DNA of 64,000 nucleotides from Halobacteria archaeon AArc-dxtr1 (GCA_025517425.1 JAOPJY010000004.1:1-64000); one strand, 5' to 3'; positions 42,551-50,931 are shown, numbered from the stretch's first letter. The notes: a model not told the origin generated them from the sequence alone. Numbers and translations: made by a program.

Positions 42551-43186
42551 ATGTTGAATCCGGTTCGCGTCGATGCTGCCGTCGATCTGGCCTACGGTGC
42601 GTTGATCGCCCTCTCGATCGTTCTGATCGCAACGCTGGATACCAACATCGGCCTCGCGTTCGGAATCGGTGTCTTCGCATCGTACGTCATCCACGTCGTC
42701 TGGAAGATGGCCCGATTTGATCCCAACTGGATGACCCAGGCTGTCGAGGAGACGGTGGGTCAGACCGTCGAAAAACAGGTTGGGGAGACGGTCGAGAAGA
42801 CTGTTGGGGAGACGGTTGAGAAGACGGTCGGAGAGACGGTCGAGGAGACGGTCGGAGAGACGGTCGAGGAGACGGTCGGAAAGACTGTCGAAGAACAGGT
42901 TGGCGAGACCGTCGAAGAGACGGTCGAAAAGACAGTTGGCGAAACTGTCGAAGAACAGGTTGGGGAGACCGTCGAGAAGGCGGTCGGGGAGACGGTTGAG
43001 AAGACGGTTGGCGAAACCGTCGAGGAGACGGTTGAGGAAACGGTCGGCGAGACCGTCGAAAAGCAGGTCGAAGCGGTGCAGGCCCAGATCGACGCCGTCG
43101 ACGAACGGATCGACCGTCGTCCCCGCGAGGACGAGGTCGAAGAACTCGTCGATAAGTCGGCTGACGAAGAGGGCTCGGACACCTAA
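42551..43186 (+). CDS. Membrane-anchored protein with strict 4-residue valine repeat
   Basis: A 211-residue protein. Two hydrophobic segments (about 12-29 and 33-52) anchor it. From residue 65 to 173 every fourth residue is Val: 28 valines in perfect phase, in units such as VGET and VEKT. Gly comes mostly every eight residues and Glu, Thr and Lys fill the rest. The C terminus (174-211) is a charged helix. I know of no named family for it. Period 4 is unlike the heptads of standard coiled coils. It lies divergent from one PiT gene and upstream of a convergent uspA; an SD site supports its start. Function unknown; a helical rod or signalling stalk is a guess. Confidence 0.8.
   Translation: MLNPVRVDAAVDLAYGALIALSIVLIATLDTNIGLAFGIGVFASYVIHVVWKMARFDPNWMTQAVEETVGQTVEKQVGETVEKTVGETVEKTVGETVEETVGETVEETVGKTVEEQVGETVEETVEKTVGETVEEQVGETVEKAVGETVEKTVGETVEETVEETVGETVEKQVEAVQAQIDAVDERIDRRPREDEVEELVDKSADEEGSDT
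42743..43069 (+). repeat. In-frame 12/24-bp tandem repeat
   Basis: The coding region for residues 65-173 of the membrane-anchored protein repeats in 12-base steps, often paired as 24-base units such as GAGACGGTCGAGGAGACGG. Synonymous differences between copies (GTC/GTT, GAG/GAA, ACG/ACT) show the array is not freshly expanded and that the protein pattern is under selection. Confidence 0.85.
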
Positions 43187-43261
43187 GGCGGTACCCGAAG
43201 CAGTTGACAACGCTGGTGCGTAGCGACGAAACGCGTGGCAACCGGACCCCTCGAAGACGGT

Positions 43262-43690
43262 TCAGCGAACAACCGTAACCGGGACCGGCGCTCGTTTCGT
43301 CACCGTCTCGGCGACGTTTCCGACGAGAAACCGGTGTGTCGTTCGGTCCCAGTCGGCGCCGTGGCTCCCGAGGATAATCGCGTCATAACCCTCGGCGCGG
43401 TTGACGATCTGTCGGGCCGGGTGGCCCACGCCGACGATCGTCTCGATCTCTCGATCTCGCTTCTGGGCGACGCCTCGTGCGCGCTCGAAGACCGGCTCGG
43501 CCCGCTTGGCAGCGGCGTCGCTGACGTCGTCTTCGAGGACGAGCCCCACCGCGTCGCCCATCATCATCGAGGGAACACCGACGATGTTGAGGACGGTGAC
43601 CTCGGCATCTGGATGGGCATCGAGTGCGTACGCTAAGGCGGAGGCGGCGTGCTCTGAGTCATCCATCGGGACAAGGACTCGGGTGTGCAT
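43262..43690 (-). CDS. Universal stress protein, UspA family
   Basis: A 142-residue single-domain USP. It starts VLVPMDDSEHAASAL and ends with the nucleotide-binding pattern ILGSHGADWDRTTHRFLVGNVAETV, close to the G-x2-G-x9-G-S/T consensus of ATP-binding members; the first Gly pair is present as GSHG. It lies between the two PiT permeases on their strand, 71 bases upstream of nothing cotranscribed that I can prove. It may sense energy or phosphate state for the neighbouring transporters; this is inference from position. Confidence 0.88.
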   Translation of the reverse strand: MHTRVLVPMDDSEHAASALAYALDAHPDAEVTVLNIVGVPSMMMGDAVGLVLEDDVSDAAAKRAEPVFERARGVAQKRDREIETIVGVGHPARQIVNRAEGYDAIILGSHGADWDRTTHRFLVGNVAETVTKRAPVPVTVVR

Positions 43691-43760
43691 ACCCGAGATA
43701 CGTCATCCGGGACTGTAAGTATCTGCCTTCATACGCTGCCGAGACCGAACTCCGTTCTCC

Positions 43761-44945
43761 TCAGGCGACGCCAGGAACCGCCACGAAGAAGCCGTAGGCC
43801 AGAATTGTCGACATTGACGGCCCGATAATCCACATCGAGACGTACTTGATTACCGCCCGCGGATTGAACAGGTCGCTCGCATCGATTACGTCCTCGGATT
43901 CGGCCTCCCCGATCGCCGGAGTCGGCTCGTCTTCGTTCTCTTCGGCCACGATCGCACCCAGTTCGATCTCGCGGTCCTCGGCGTCGCTGTCGCGGGTAAC
44001 TGCTTCCCGGAACGTGATCGGACGAGTTGCTCGGCCCCACCCGATTCCGACGATCGTCATCACGGTTGCCATCACGAGGCTGATCGGGATGCCGATGTAC
44101 GAGAGGGTGGTCGTGATACTCGAGGCGATCACCATAACGAACAGCGCCGCCAGCAGGGGGATATCGCTTAACTCGCCGCCAACGGAGTCCATCGTCCGTC
44201 GGGCGATAGTGAACCCACCGAGCCCGATCGCGAGCGTCGCGACGACGATCGCGACGTCAGCGTCGAGTCCGCCGGCGCCGCCAACTAGAGGCGCTGCGGC
44301 GTTCGGAACGTTGCTCGCGCCGGCGCTGAACGCCATGTAACAGCCGATCACGAGCACCATACTTGTCGTCCCGAACTCCATGCGCGTCGTGTTCGGGCCG
44401 AACGCCGGACGTGGAACCGTGCCGTTGCGATCGAGGACCAACAACGGTCCCTCAGACTTCTCGATATCGACCCGGCGGTTGACCGCTGGGTAGATGTAGC
44501 GTCCGATGATTCCACCGATCCAGAAACCGATGATCGGGGTGACGACCCACCAAGAGATGATTTCCGCGATCGTCGCGTAGTTGAGCGTGTCCGTTGCGAG
44601 GCCGAGTCCGGCGATTGCACCGACGGTGGTCATCGAGGTCGGCACTGGGACGCCGAAGATGTTCGCGACCAGCATGCCAAGACCGATAAAGAAGAGCACT
44701 GCGACGCCTGCCGTGAGCGTCAACTCGGTCGTGATGATCCCTTCGCTCAGCGTGTCCATCACGTTCCGGCCGACGGTCCACCCGCCGAGGAAGACGAAGA
44801 CCGTCATGACCGCCGCTGCCGTCGTCTTTTTGACGATACCGGCTCCGACGGATGGCCCCCACGTGATCCCAGTCGAGGAGCCCCCGATGTTGAAGCCCAC
44901 GAAGACCGAGGCCACGACCCCAACTAGCAGCAGCGTCTCCACCAT
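43761..44945 (-). CDS. PiT-family phosphate permease, second of a pair
   Basis: A 394-residue PiT-family transporter closely similar in layout to the one at 41109: same N terminus (MVETLLLVG), same motifs (SVGAGIVKKTTAAAVMT; SAGASNVPNAAAPLVGG) and the same acidic loop before the last helix (DSDAEDREIELGAIVAEENED). ATG 44945 is supported by a CCTATTTTATG box 28 bases upstream. The pair looks like an old tandem duplication with uspA and the repeat-protein gene between the copies. The substrate is presumed to be phosphate; sulfate is transported by some relatives. Confidence 0.88.
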   Translation of the reverse strand: MVETLLLVGVVASVFVGFNIGGSSTGITWGPSVGAGIVKKTTAAAVMTVFVFLGGWTVGRNVMDTLSEGIITTELTLTAGVAVLFFIGLGMLVANIFGVPVPTSMTTVGAIAGLGLATDTLNYATIAEIISWWVVTPIIGFWIGGIIGRYIYPAVNRRVDIEKSEGPLLVLDRNGTVPRPAFGPNTTRMEFGTTSMVLVIGCYMAFSAGASNVPNAAAPLVGGAGGLDADVAIVVATLAIGLGGFTIARRTMDSVGGELSDIPLLAALFVMVIASSITTTLSYIGIPISLVMATVMTIVGIGWGRATRPITFREAVTRDSDAEDREIELGAIVAEENEDEPTPAIGEAESEDVIDASDLFNPRAVIKYVSMWIIGPSMSTILAYGFFVAVPGVA

Positions 44946-44968
44946 TGGTAACCAGTACGATCGTGCGC

Positions 44969-44979
44969 ATAAAATAGGT
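44969..44979 (-). promoter_or_regulatory. TATA-like box of the second PiT gene
   Basis: CCTATTTTATG on the minus strand is centred about 28 bases before ATG 44945. Confidence 0.5.
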
Positions 44980-45080
44980 ACTGGAATATACTGATACATT
45001 ATCTGAATAATATACGTTCGAGCGACCCGATCGGCGTCGAAACCGCCGCCTTTACTCGCATTCCCCACGCTCACTCGAGT

Positions 45081-45836
45081 ATGACGCGCGAAGATACGGG
45101 TTCGGGAATCGACCACGACGCGTTCGAGGTCGTCCCGGCCGTCGACGTTCAGGATGGCGAGGTCGTCCAGCTCGTGCAGGGCGAACGTGGCACTGAGAAG
45201 ACCTACGGTGACCCCGTCGACGCGGCCCGACGATGGATCGATGCTGGCGCCGAGACCCTTCACCTCGTCGACTTAGACGGGGCGTTCGAGGGCGAGCGGG
45301 CGAACGCAGCGGCCATCGACGCGGTCGTCGAGGCGGTCGACGTCCCCACGCAACTGGGCGGGGGGATCCGCACCGCTGATGACGCCATCGACCTCCTCGA
45401 ACGCGGCGTCGACCGCGTGATCCTCGGGACGGCGGCCGTCGAGAACCCCGAAATCGTCCGCGAGGTGAGCGACACCCATCCCGACAGCGTGGTCGTCAGC
45501 CTGGACGCGAAAGACGGCGAGGTCGTCGTCGAGGGCTGGACCGAGGGTGCCGGAATCACGCCCGTCGAGGCCGCCGAACGCTACGCCGACCTCGGCGCGG
45601 CGGGGATCCTCTTTACGAACGTCGACGTCGAGGGCCAGCTCGAGGGCGTCGCGACCGAACCCGTCCGCGAGCTGGTCGAGGCCACGGATATTCCGGTGAT
45701 CGCCAGTGGCGGCGTCGCGACGCTCGAGGATCTGCGCCAACTCCAAGCGACCGGTGCGGCCGCCGCGGTCGTCGGCAGCGCGCTCTACGAGGGCCAGTTC
45801 ACGCTCGAGGAAGCGAACGACGCGGTCACGAAATAA
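45081..45836 (+). CDS. hisA: ProFAR isomerase
   Basis: HisA isomerises ProFAR to PRFAR in histidine synthesis, downstream of HisI. The 251-residue TIM barrel has the expected Asp residues: the first at the end of strand 1 (VVPAVDVQDGEVVQL) and the second in the mid-barrel (LFTNVDVEGQLEGV). The phosphate-binding GG motifs are LGGGIRT and ASGGVAT. The length is standard and ATG 45081 is unambiguous. No other his gene is adjacent. Confidence 0.95.
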   Translation: MTREDTGSGIDHDAFEVVPAVDVQDGEVVQLVQGERGTEKTYGDPVDAARRWIDAGAETLHLVDLDGAFEGERANAAAIDAVVEAVDVPTQLGGGIRTADDAIDLLERGVDRVILGTAAVENPEIVREVSDTHPDSVVVSLDAKDGEVVVEGWTEGAGITPVEAAERYADLGAAGILFTNVDVEGQLEGVATEPVRELVEATDIPVIASGGVATLEDLRQLQATGAAAAVVGSALYEGQFTLEEANDAVTK

Positions 45837-45863
45837 CTTAGCCTGAAACAGTGGCCGGGAGCG

Positions 45864-45986
45864 CGCCTCGCCGATCTGGCGAGGCGTGCGACCCGGGGGA
45901 GGGCAGGCGCAGCTACGATCTTCACCGCGAGCAGCCGTCAGGCTGCGAGCGGGCCGACGACTGATGTGAGGCGTGTTTCACACGCC
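45864..45986. repeat. Three perfect hairpins downstream of hisA
   Basis: CGCCTCGCC-GATCT-GGCGAGGCG (45864-45886, 9-bp stem), GCAGCC-GTCA-GGCTGC (45931-45946, 6-bp stem) and GGCGTG-TTTCA-CACGCC (45970-45986, 6-bp stem) follow the hisA stop. They lie between convergent hisA and trkH, so they may end both transcripts, but the number of stems is high for that. Confidence 0.6.
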
Positions 45987-46015
45987 GAACGGAAGGAGGA
46001 GTGCTTTTGGTCCAG

Positions 46016-46077
46016 CTTTTGCCGAGGGACGTCGCGAAGGCGCAACTGCGCCTTCGCGACAGACCGCAGCGCAAAAG
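46016..46077. repeat. Nested intergenic stem-loop element, copy C
   Basis: Outer arms CTTTTGC (46016-46022) and GCAAAAG (46071-46077) pair perfectly. The inner GTCGCGAAGGCGC (46031-46043) and GCGCCTTCGCGAC (46048-46060) form a perfect 13-bp stem with an AACT loop. It has the same plan as the elements at 63-117 and 18633-18686, with a different inner sequence. It ends 9 bases before the trkH stop. Confidence 0.7.
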
Positions 46078-46085
46078 GTGGGTTC

Positions 46086-47582
46086 TTAGGACTGCCAGAA
46101 CGCCGGCGTCAACAGGACGAGGACGGGGATGATCTCGATGCGGCCGACCCACATCATCACGACCATCGCGGCGCGGGTCGTGGTGGGGAACTCGCCGTAG
46201 TTGTCCATTGGGCCGGCGCTCTCGAAGGCGGGGCCGATGTTGAGAAAGATCGAGGCAGCGGCGCCGAGCGCCTCGAACTCGGTGACTGAGGCGCCGTGGC
46301 GGGCGGCATCGACGACGATCAGGACCGTCAGGGCGAAAAAGAGCACGAGCGCGAGCAGGACGTATGCGAAGATGTCCGTGATGGTGTCCTCGTCGATGAC
46401 GCTGTCGCCGAGGCGGATCGGACGGACCGCCTGTGGATGAACCGAGGTAAACAGGTTCCGCCGGAGTGCTTTTCCGATCACGAGCCAGCGCAGGCTCTTG
46501 ATCGAACAGGTCGTGCTGCCGGCCATCCCGCCAACGAACATGCACAGAAAGAGGACGTGTTTCGCGCCGGCGCTCCAGAGGTCGAAGTCCATCGAGGCGT
46601 AGCCGGTCGTCGTCACCAGCGAGGTGACGTTGAAGACTCCGTGGCGGATCGTTGGCTCCAGTCCGCGATCGAAGGAGGCGTCGGCCGCCAGAATTCCGAC
46701 GACGATGGCGCTCGCTCCCGCCAACACGGTCAGATAAAACCGGAATTCCTCGTTTCGCAGCGGTCGCTCGTAGTCGCCCTGAACCACGTAGTAGATGAGC
46801 ACGATGTTCGTCGCGCCGAGGATCATGAAGGGGATGATCGCCCACTGAACGATCGGTGCGAACGCGCCCGCGCTTTCGGCTTCGGGCGAGAAGCCGGCCG
46901 TCGCGACGCTCGTCAGCGCGTGGGAGACGGCGTTAAAGAGGTCCATGTTCGGCGCTACGCCGAGTAGGTGGAGTCCGTAGAAAACGACCGCTGCAGCGAC
47001 GGTCAGCCCGACGTACAGTCCCCAGATCAGCCGGGCGGTTTCGCCGATGTGTGGGCGCAGTTTTCGGACGTTTCTGGTCTGGGACTCTGTCTCCATCAGC
47101 TGGGCCCCACCGACCATCAGGTTCGAGAAGAGGCCGATGGCGACGACCAGGATGCCGAGGCCGCCGAGCCACTGGATCAGCTGTCGCCACAGGAGGATCG
47201 ACCGCGAGTGCTCCCCGAAGTCGTCGATGACGGTCGCACCCGTCGTCGTGATGCCGCTCATGCTCTCGAAGAGGGCGTTGACCGGTCCGGCGATCGACCC
47301 CGACCCAGCGACCACGAAGGGAATCGCACCGATGACGCCGACGCCGAGCCAGGTGAGTGCGACGGTCAGGAGCCCTTCCCGGTGGCCCATATGCGGATCC
47401 CGATCTAGTCGCTCGAGTCCGTATCCGAGCGCGGCCGTAACGAGAATCGCGACCAGAAACGGAAGGGGGTCGTCGCCGTCGAACAGTGCCAACACTAGCG
47501 GTGCTGCCAGCGGAACGGCGAGCCACTTCAGAACCGTTCCGGCCAGACTACAACTCGACCGCCAGTCGACGCGGACGCGCAT
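46086..47582 (-). CDS. trkH: TrkH-family potassium uptake subunit
   Basis: A 498-residue potassium channel-like transporter of the TrkH/KtrB family. The four pore loops that replace the TVGYG filter can be traced: SMSGITTTGATV, LTSVATAGFSPE, TSLVTTTGYASM, and a weaker fourth near EALGAAASIFLNIGPAF. Haloarchaea hold molar potassium, so uptake is central to their osmotic balance. The NAD-binding TrkA partner is not in the window. ATG 47582 begins a short basic N terminus before the first helix. Confidence 0.92.
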   Translation of the reverse strand: MRVRVDWRSSCSLAGTVLKWLAVPLAAPLVLALFDGDDPLPFLVAILVTAALGYGLERLDRDPHMGHREGLLTVALTWLGVGVIGAIPFVVAGSGSIAGPVNALFESMSGITTTGATVIDDFGEHSRSILLWRQLIQWLGGLGILVVAIGLFSNLMVGGAQLMETESQTRNVRKLRPHIGETARLIWGLYVGLTVAAAVVFYGLHLLGVAPNMDLFNAVSHALTSVATAGFSPEAESAGAFAPIVQWAIIPFMILGATNIVLIYYVVQGDYERPLRNEEFRFYLTVLAGASAIVVGILAADASFDRGLEPTIRHGVFNVTSLVTTTGYASMDFDLWSAGAKHVLFLCMFVGGMAGSTTCSIKSLRWLVIGKALRRNLFTSVHPQAVRPIRLGDSVIDEDTITDIFAYVLLALVLFFALTVLIVVDAARHGASVTEFEALGAAASIFLNIGPAFESAGPMDNYGEFPTTTRAAMVVMMWVGRIEIIPVLVLLTPAFWQS

Positions 47583-47686
47583 TCGTCACCAGTTGTGGCC
47601 GGGGGGACGATAATCCGTTCGGAACGTCTTTGGCACCGCTAGCTACCGACACCGCAGCATCCGGTCCGAGCACGGGTTGTCCGTTC

Positions 47687-47950
47687 TCACGACTGCTTGT
47701 AGCCGTGACCGACGTAGAGGGCGACGACGTTTACCGAGAGCAACACCAGAAACGCGACCAGTGTCGTCAGATCGCCCAGCCCTTGGGTGAGCAACGGGAG
47801 ATGGACGAACGGGAGGGCAATCGCCAGCCAGAACGAGAGGAACTGCGCTGGTCGCTTTAGCTTCTGGAGGTGAAACCGGCTTTCGTGCCGGTCGGCGTCG
47901 GTGGATGAGGGCGTAATCGTCTCGTTCGAGAGCGGGGAGCGGTTCGACAT
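47687..47950 (-). CDS. Small membrane protein near trkH
   Basis: An 87-residue protein with a polar N terminus (about 30 residues) and two hydrophobic helices (about 33-52 and 59-80), ending in GHGYKQS. It is upstream of trkH on the same strand with a 104-base gap. The family is not recognised. A frame opening further upstream at 47972 belongs to another phase and is not supported. Confidence 0.65.
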   Translation of the reverse strand: MSNRSPLSNETITPSSTDADRHESRFHLQKLKRPAQFLSFWLAIALPFVHLPLLTQGLGDLTTLVAFLVLLSVNVVALYVGHGYKQS

Positions 47951-48171
47951 CGATGGAATCCTCGGCTGTCACTGACTGTGTTCGCTACTATCATATAACC
48001 CACAGACGATTCTCACGGTTTTCCTCGTTTTTACCGTCCCTGTCATCTTCCGACACTACCTGAAACTCCTATAGATGGCTCTAGATGTTTTAAAACACTC
48101 TCTAAGAGACGTATCCCGGTCCGCGGACCGCGAGCGCAATCGCCTTGTACCGTCGGGTTCCTGCGTACTCC

Positions 48172-48765
48172 ATGAGCGATCGAACGGCGACGGTCACGCG
48201 CGAAACCGGCGAGACCGCGATCGAGTGTCTGGTCGCGGTCGACGGAAGCGGTGAGGCGACGGTCGAAACTGGCGTAGGATTTTTCGATCACATGCTCACG
48301 GCGCTCGCCAAGCACGGTCTCTTCGACCTCGAGATCTCCTGTGACGGCGATCTCGAGGTCGACGACCATCACACGGTCGAAGACGTTGCGATCGCCCTCG
48401 GGACCGCGCTCTCGGAGGCGCTCGGCGACCGAGCCGGCATTGTCCGCTACGCCGACCGGCGCGTTCCGCTGGACGAGGCCGTTGCGGACGTGGTCGTCGA
48501 CGTCAGTGGCCGGCCTCGATTCTACTTCGACGGGTCGTTCTCCCAAGACCGGGTCGGCGAGTTTACGAGCGACATGGCTCGCCACTTCGCGGAGTCCCTC
48601 GCGATGAACGCCGGGCTGACGCTTCACGCCTCGGTCGAAGGCGAGAACGCCCACCACGAGATCGAGGCGCTGTTCAAGGCGCTTGCCAGAGCGCTCGACG
48701 ACGCGACGCGACTCGACGACCGCCGCGAGGATGCCCCGAGCACCAAGGGGACCCTCTCGGAGTGA
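48172..48765 (+). CDS. hisB: Imidazoleglycerol-phosphate dehydratase
   Basis: HisB dehydrates imidazoleglycerol phosphate in histidine synthesis. The 197-residue protein is the single-function archaeal form without a phosphatase domain. Its manganese-binding His/Glu clusters are present: [21 protein letters not shown] in the first half, [11 protein letters not shown] and [18 protein letters not shown] in the second. ATG 48172 is the natural start. The upstream space (47951-48171) holds a GTTTTAAAAC palindrome at 48087-48096 and TCTCTAAGAGA at 48100-48110, which could be regulatory. Confidence 0.95.
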   Translation: MSDRTATVTRETGETAIECLVAVDGSGEATVETGVGFFDHMLTALAKHGLFDLEISCDGDLEVDDHHTVEDVAIALGTALSEALGDRAGIVRYADRRVPLDEAVADVVVDVSGRPRFYFDGSFSQDRVGEFTSDMARHFAESLAMNAGLTLHASVEGENAHHEIEALFKALARALDDATRLDDRREDAPSTKGTLSE

Positions 48766-48772
48766 GCCCTGT

Positions 48773-49372
48773 TCAGACCCGCTGCAGCTGTCCGTCTATC
48801 TCTCTGAACTCCTCCTCGCTGATGGCGTAGTCGACGATCGCGTCTACTTCGTTGGGCTGCAGGTCGTAGGCACCGGCTGCCAGCGACTCGACTGCGTCTC
48901 GCTCCATCGGAAACTCTCGGTTTCGCAGGAGGCGTACGACCTTCCCGTAGGAACGAGGTGGGCGATCGGATTCGGTTGTCTCTGCCGATTGTACAGTGAC
49001 TTCGCTGCCTTCTTCGTCCTCCTCGGCGCTTTCGACGCCTTCTTCGGCATCGTCTCGCTCGACCGTTGTGGGAGCTTCGAACGCGTCTGTCGGCGCGTCC
49101 GCAGCGTCGTCGGCTCCGTCCGGTTGGTCGTCGCTATCCACGGATTCGTTTGATCCAGTAGACTCGTCGCTACTGTCGGCTCGTGGCGCGTTCTCTGCGC
49201 CGTCGAGCCGAGCGAAAAGCGGTTCCAGTAGTCCGCCGAGGCGGTTTCGACACGCCCCACAGAGCATGACGCGTCGCTGCTCGTCTTCGGTTGGCTCCAG
49301 TTCCGGCGGGACGATCTCGAACGTGCCAGCCGCCTCCCCCTCGCAGAAGTCACACCGGGTTATCGATCGCAT
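48773..49372 (-). CDS. Zinc-ribbon protein with acidic disordered middle
   Basis: A 199-residue protein. The N terminus carries two CxxC knuckles (Cys7/Cys10 and Cys38/Cys41), a likely zinc ribbon. Residues 60-135 are almost only Asp, Glu, Ser, Ala and Thr, certainly disordered. The C-terminal 60 residues form a helical domain (YGKVVRLLRNREFPMERDAVESLA). The combination suggests a nucleic-acid or protein adapter; no exact family is recognised. It is convergent with hisB, 7 bases apart. Confidence 0.75.
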   Translation of the reverse strand: MRSITRCDFCEGEAAGTFEIVPPELEPTEDEQRRVMLCGACRNRLGGLLEPLFARLDGAENAPRADSSDESTGSNESVDSDDQPDGADDAADAPTDAFEAPTTVERDDAEEGVESAEEDEEGSEVTVQSAETTESDRPPRSYGKVVRLLRNREFPMERDAVESLAAGAYDLQPNEVDAIVDYAISEEEFREIDGQLQRV

Positions 49373-49441
49373 ACGGCCCGATACTGACCGCTGGGTAAAA
49401 AACGTCCGTCAGACGATTCTCGCTGTTGGTCGACCACCGAA

Positions 49442-49449
49442 CATTATAG
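49442..49449 (+). promoter_or_regulatory. TATA-like box of the ACT regulator
   Basis: CATTATAG is centred about 30 bases before ATG 49476. Confidence 0.45.
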
Positions 49450-49475
49450 TTCGGCCCCCGTACTGCCGGCAACGA

Positions 49476-49979
49476 ATGTTCGACGATATCATGGAGAAGT
49501 TCGAGGGCTCACCGAGCCAACAGGCGGTCATCCGCCTGCTGTTAGAGCGCGGGTTCTCGGTCAACGACGAGGGTCGGGTCGTCTCGGGTGGGATCGAAAT
49601 CCCGAACACGGGTATCGCCCGCGAGATCGGCGTCGATCGACGCGTCGTCGACTCGACGACCGACGTCATCCTCGGCGATTCCGAACTGCGCCGGATCTTC
49701 CAGAACATCTCGCAGGTACCGAGTCTGATGGACCTCGCGCCGGTGCTCGATCTGACCGTCCTCGCCGTCGAGGTCGACGACGCCGAGGCGACCGGCATCG
49801 TGGCCACGGTGACGGGCCTACTCGCCGACCACGATATCTCGATTCGCCAGACGATCAGCGAGGACCCGGAGTTCACCGACGAACCCCGCCTCTACTTGAT
49901 TACGGACGACGACCTTCCCGGCGACGTGATCACCGGACTGCGAGACCTCGAATTCGTTCGCCGGATCGAACTTCAGTGA
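49476..49979 (+). CDS. HTH/ACT-domain regulator of amino acid metabolism
   Basis: A 167-residue protein. The N-terminal half looks like a winged-helix part (SPSQQAVIRLLLERGFSVND, then IAREIGVDRRVVDSTTDVIL as the recognition unit). The C-terminal half is an ACT domain (TLLADHDISIRQTI-like strand and helix order, YLITDDDLPGDVI). Archaeal proteins of this type are predicted to bind amino acids and control their metabolism. It could therefore act on the ser, met or his genes in this window, though no target site is identified. Confidence 0.82.
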   Translation: MFDDIMEKFEGSPSQQAVIRLLLERGFSVNDEGRVVSGGIEIPNTGIAREIGVDRRVVDSTTDVILGDSELRRIFQNISQVPSLMDLAPVLDLTVLAVEVDDAEATGIVATVTGLLADHDISIRQTISEDPEFTDEPRLYLITDDDLPGDVITGLRDLEFVRRIELQ

Positions 49980-50022
49980 GCCGGCAGCCCCTGTCGTCGT
50001 CGAGCCAGCGCACACTTCCACA

Positions 50023-50658
50023 GTGACCGACCCAGACACCTACCGGACGATCGCCGAGCCCGCCACCAGCCGGTTCGTCGTTCGCGGCTCCGAGTTCGTC
50101 GGCCGCGTTCGCCCCGTCGCCGACGTCGCTGCGGCCGAGGCGTTCGTCGAGGCGGTGCAGTCTGAGTACGACGACGCGACCCACAACGTCCCCGCCTACC
50201 GCGTTCGCGCCGATTCCGACGGCCAGTTCCTGCGTGCGTATCAGAGCGACGAGGGCGAACCCGCTGGATCGGCGGGGAAACCCGCGCTGAACGTCCTCGA
50301 ACAACGCGATCTCGAGAACGTCGCCGTCGTCATCACGCGCTACTACGGCGGGACGAATCTCGGCGTCGGCGGACTCGTCCGGGCGTACTCCCGGGCCGTC
50401 ACCGAGGCGATCGACGAGGCCGGCGTCGTCGAAAAGCGACCCCACGTCAGGCTCCAGTTTACCGTCGAGTACGACGACTCCGGTACCGTTCGGGGGATCT
50501 TGGAGAGCGCGGGGGTCGACTTCGACGCGGCGTACGACGCAACGGTCCGGTTCGACGTGCGCGTTCCGCGGGCCGACTCCGACGCGCTTGCGGACCGACT
50601 GCGCAGCGCCACGAGCGGGCGCGTCGACCCTGGGCCCGGAGAGACCTCTGGCGGATAA
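50023..50658 (+). CDS. IMPACT/YigZ-family protein
   Basis: A 211-residue member of the UPF0029 (YigZ/IMPACT) family, found in all domains. It starts at GTG 50023. Conserved stretches are SRFVVRGSEFVGRV, the THNVPAYRV block, DGEPAGSAGKP (here DEGEPAGSAGKP) and ITRYYGGTNLGVGGLVRAYS. In eukaryotes IMPACT modulates GCN2; the prokaryotic role is unclear, possibly nucleic-acid or translation related. It follows the ACT regulator by 43 bases and may share its transcript. Confidence 0.9.
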   Translation: MTDPDTYRTIAEPATSRFVVRGSEFVGRVRPVADVAAAEAFVEAVQSEYDDATHNVPAYRVRADSDGQFLRAYQSDEGEPAGSAGKPALNVLEQRDLENVAVVITRYYGGTNLGVGGLVRAYSRAVTEAIDEAGVVEKRPHVRLQFTVEYDDSGTVRGILESAGVDFDAAYDATVRFDVRVPRADSDALADRLRSATSGRVDPGPGETSGG

Positions 50659-50724
50659 CGAACTGACCCGCTCCCGGCACGCAACGGGAGTACACTTACC
50701 CGCCTGGACCGGCGACCAACGTGT

Positions 50725-50931
50725 ATGGATCGCAACGTCGGCGGCCTCGACCGGTTTCTCCGGTTCGTCGTGGCGATTACCCTGGTCGGCTACGGCTACC
50801 GAACCCGCTCGCGCCTCTCGGGAACGCTCGCGTTTCTCGCCGGGTTCGACCTGTTCGCGACCGCCGTCATCCAGCGCTGTCCCCTGAACGCGCTGCTCGG
50901 TATCGACACCTGTGGCGGCGGTGGCGACTGA
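50725..50931 (+). CDS. DUF2892-type small membrane protein
   Basis: A 68-residue protein. MDRNVGGLDRFLRFVVAI begins with the typical start of the DUF2892 (YgaP-like) family: a short amphipathic stretch, then two membrane helices (about 12-27 and 34-50), then CPLNALLGIDTCGGGGD with two Cys. Family members often sit next to rhodanese or sulfur genes; none is next to it here. Function unknown. Confidence 0.82.
   Translation: MDRNVGGLDRFLRFVVAITLVGYGYRTRSRLSGTLAFLAGFDLFATAVIQRCPLNALLGIDTCGGGGD

Noticed and set aside
42743-43069. CRISPR array
   Set aside because: Repeats are in frame, adjoin each other without spacers, and encode a regular peptide.
42482-43210. A minus-strand frame with a Leu/Phe/Asp repeat over the valine repeat gene
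   Set aside because: It is the reverse reading of the tandem repeat. The plus-strand frame has an SD site, membrane segments and a charged tail that fit a real protein.
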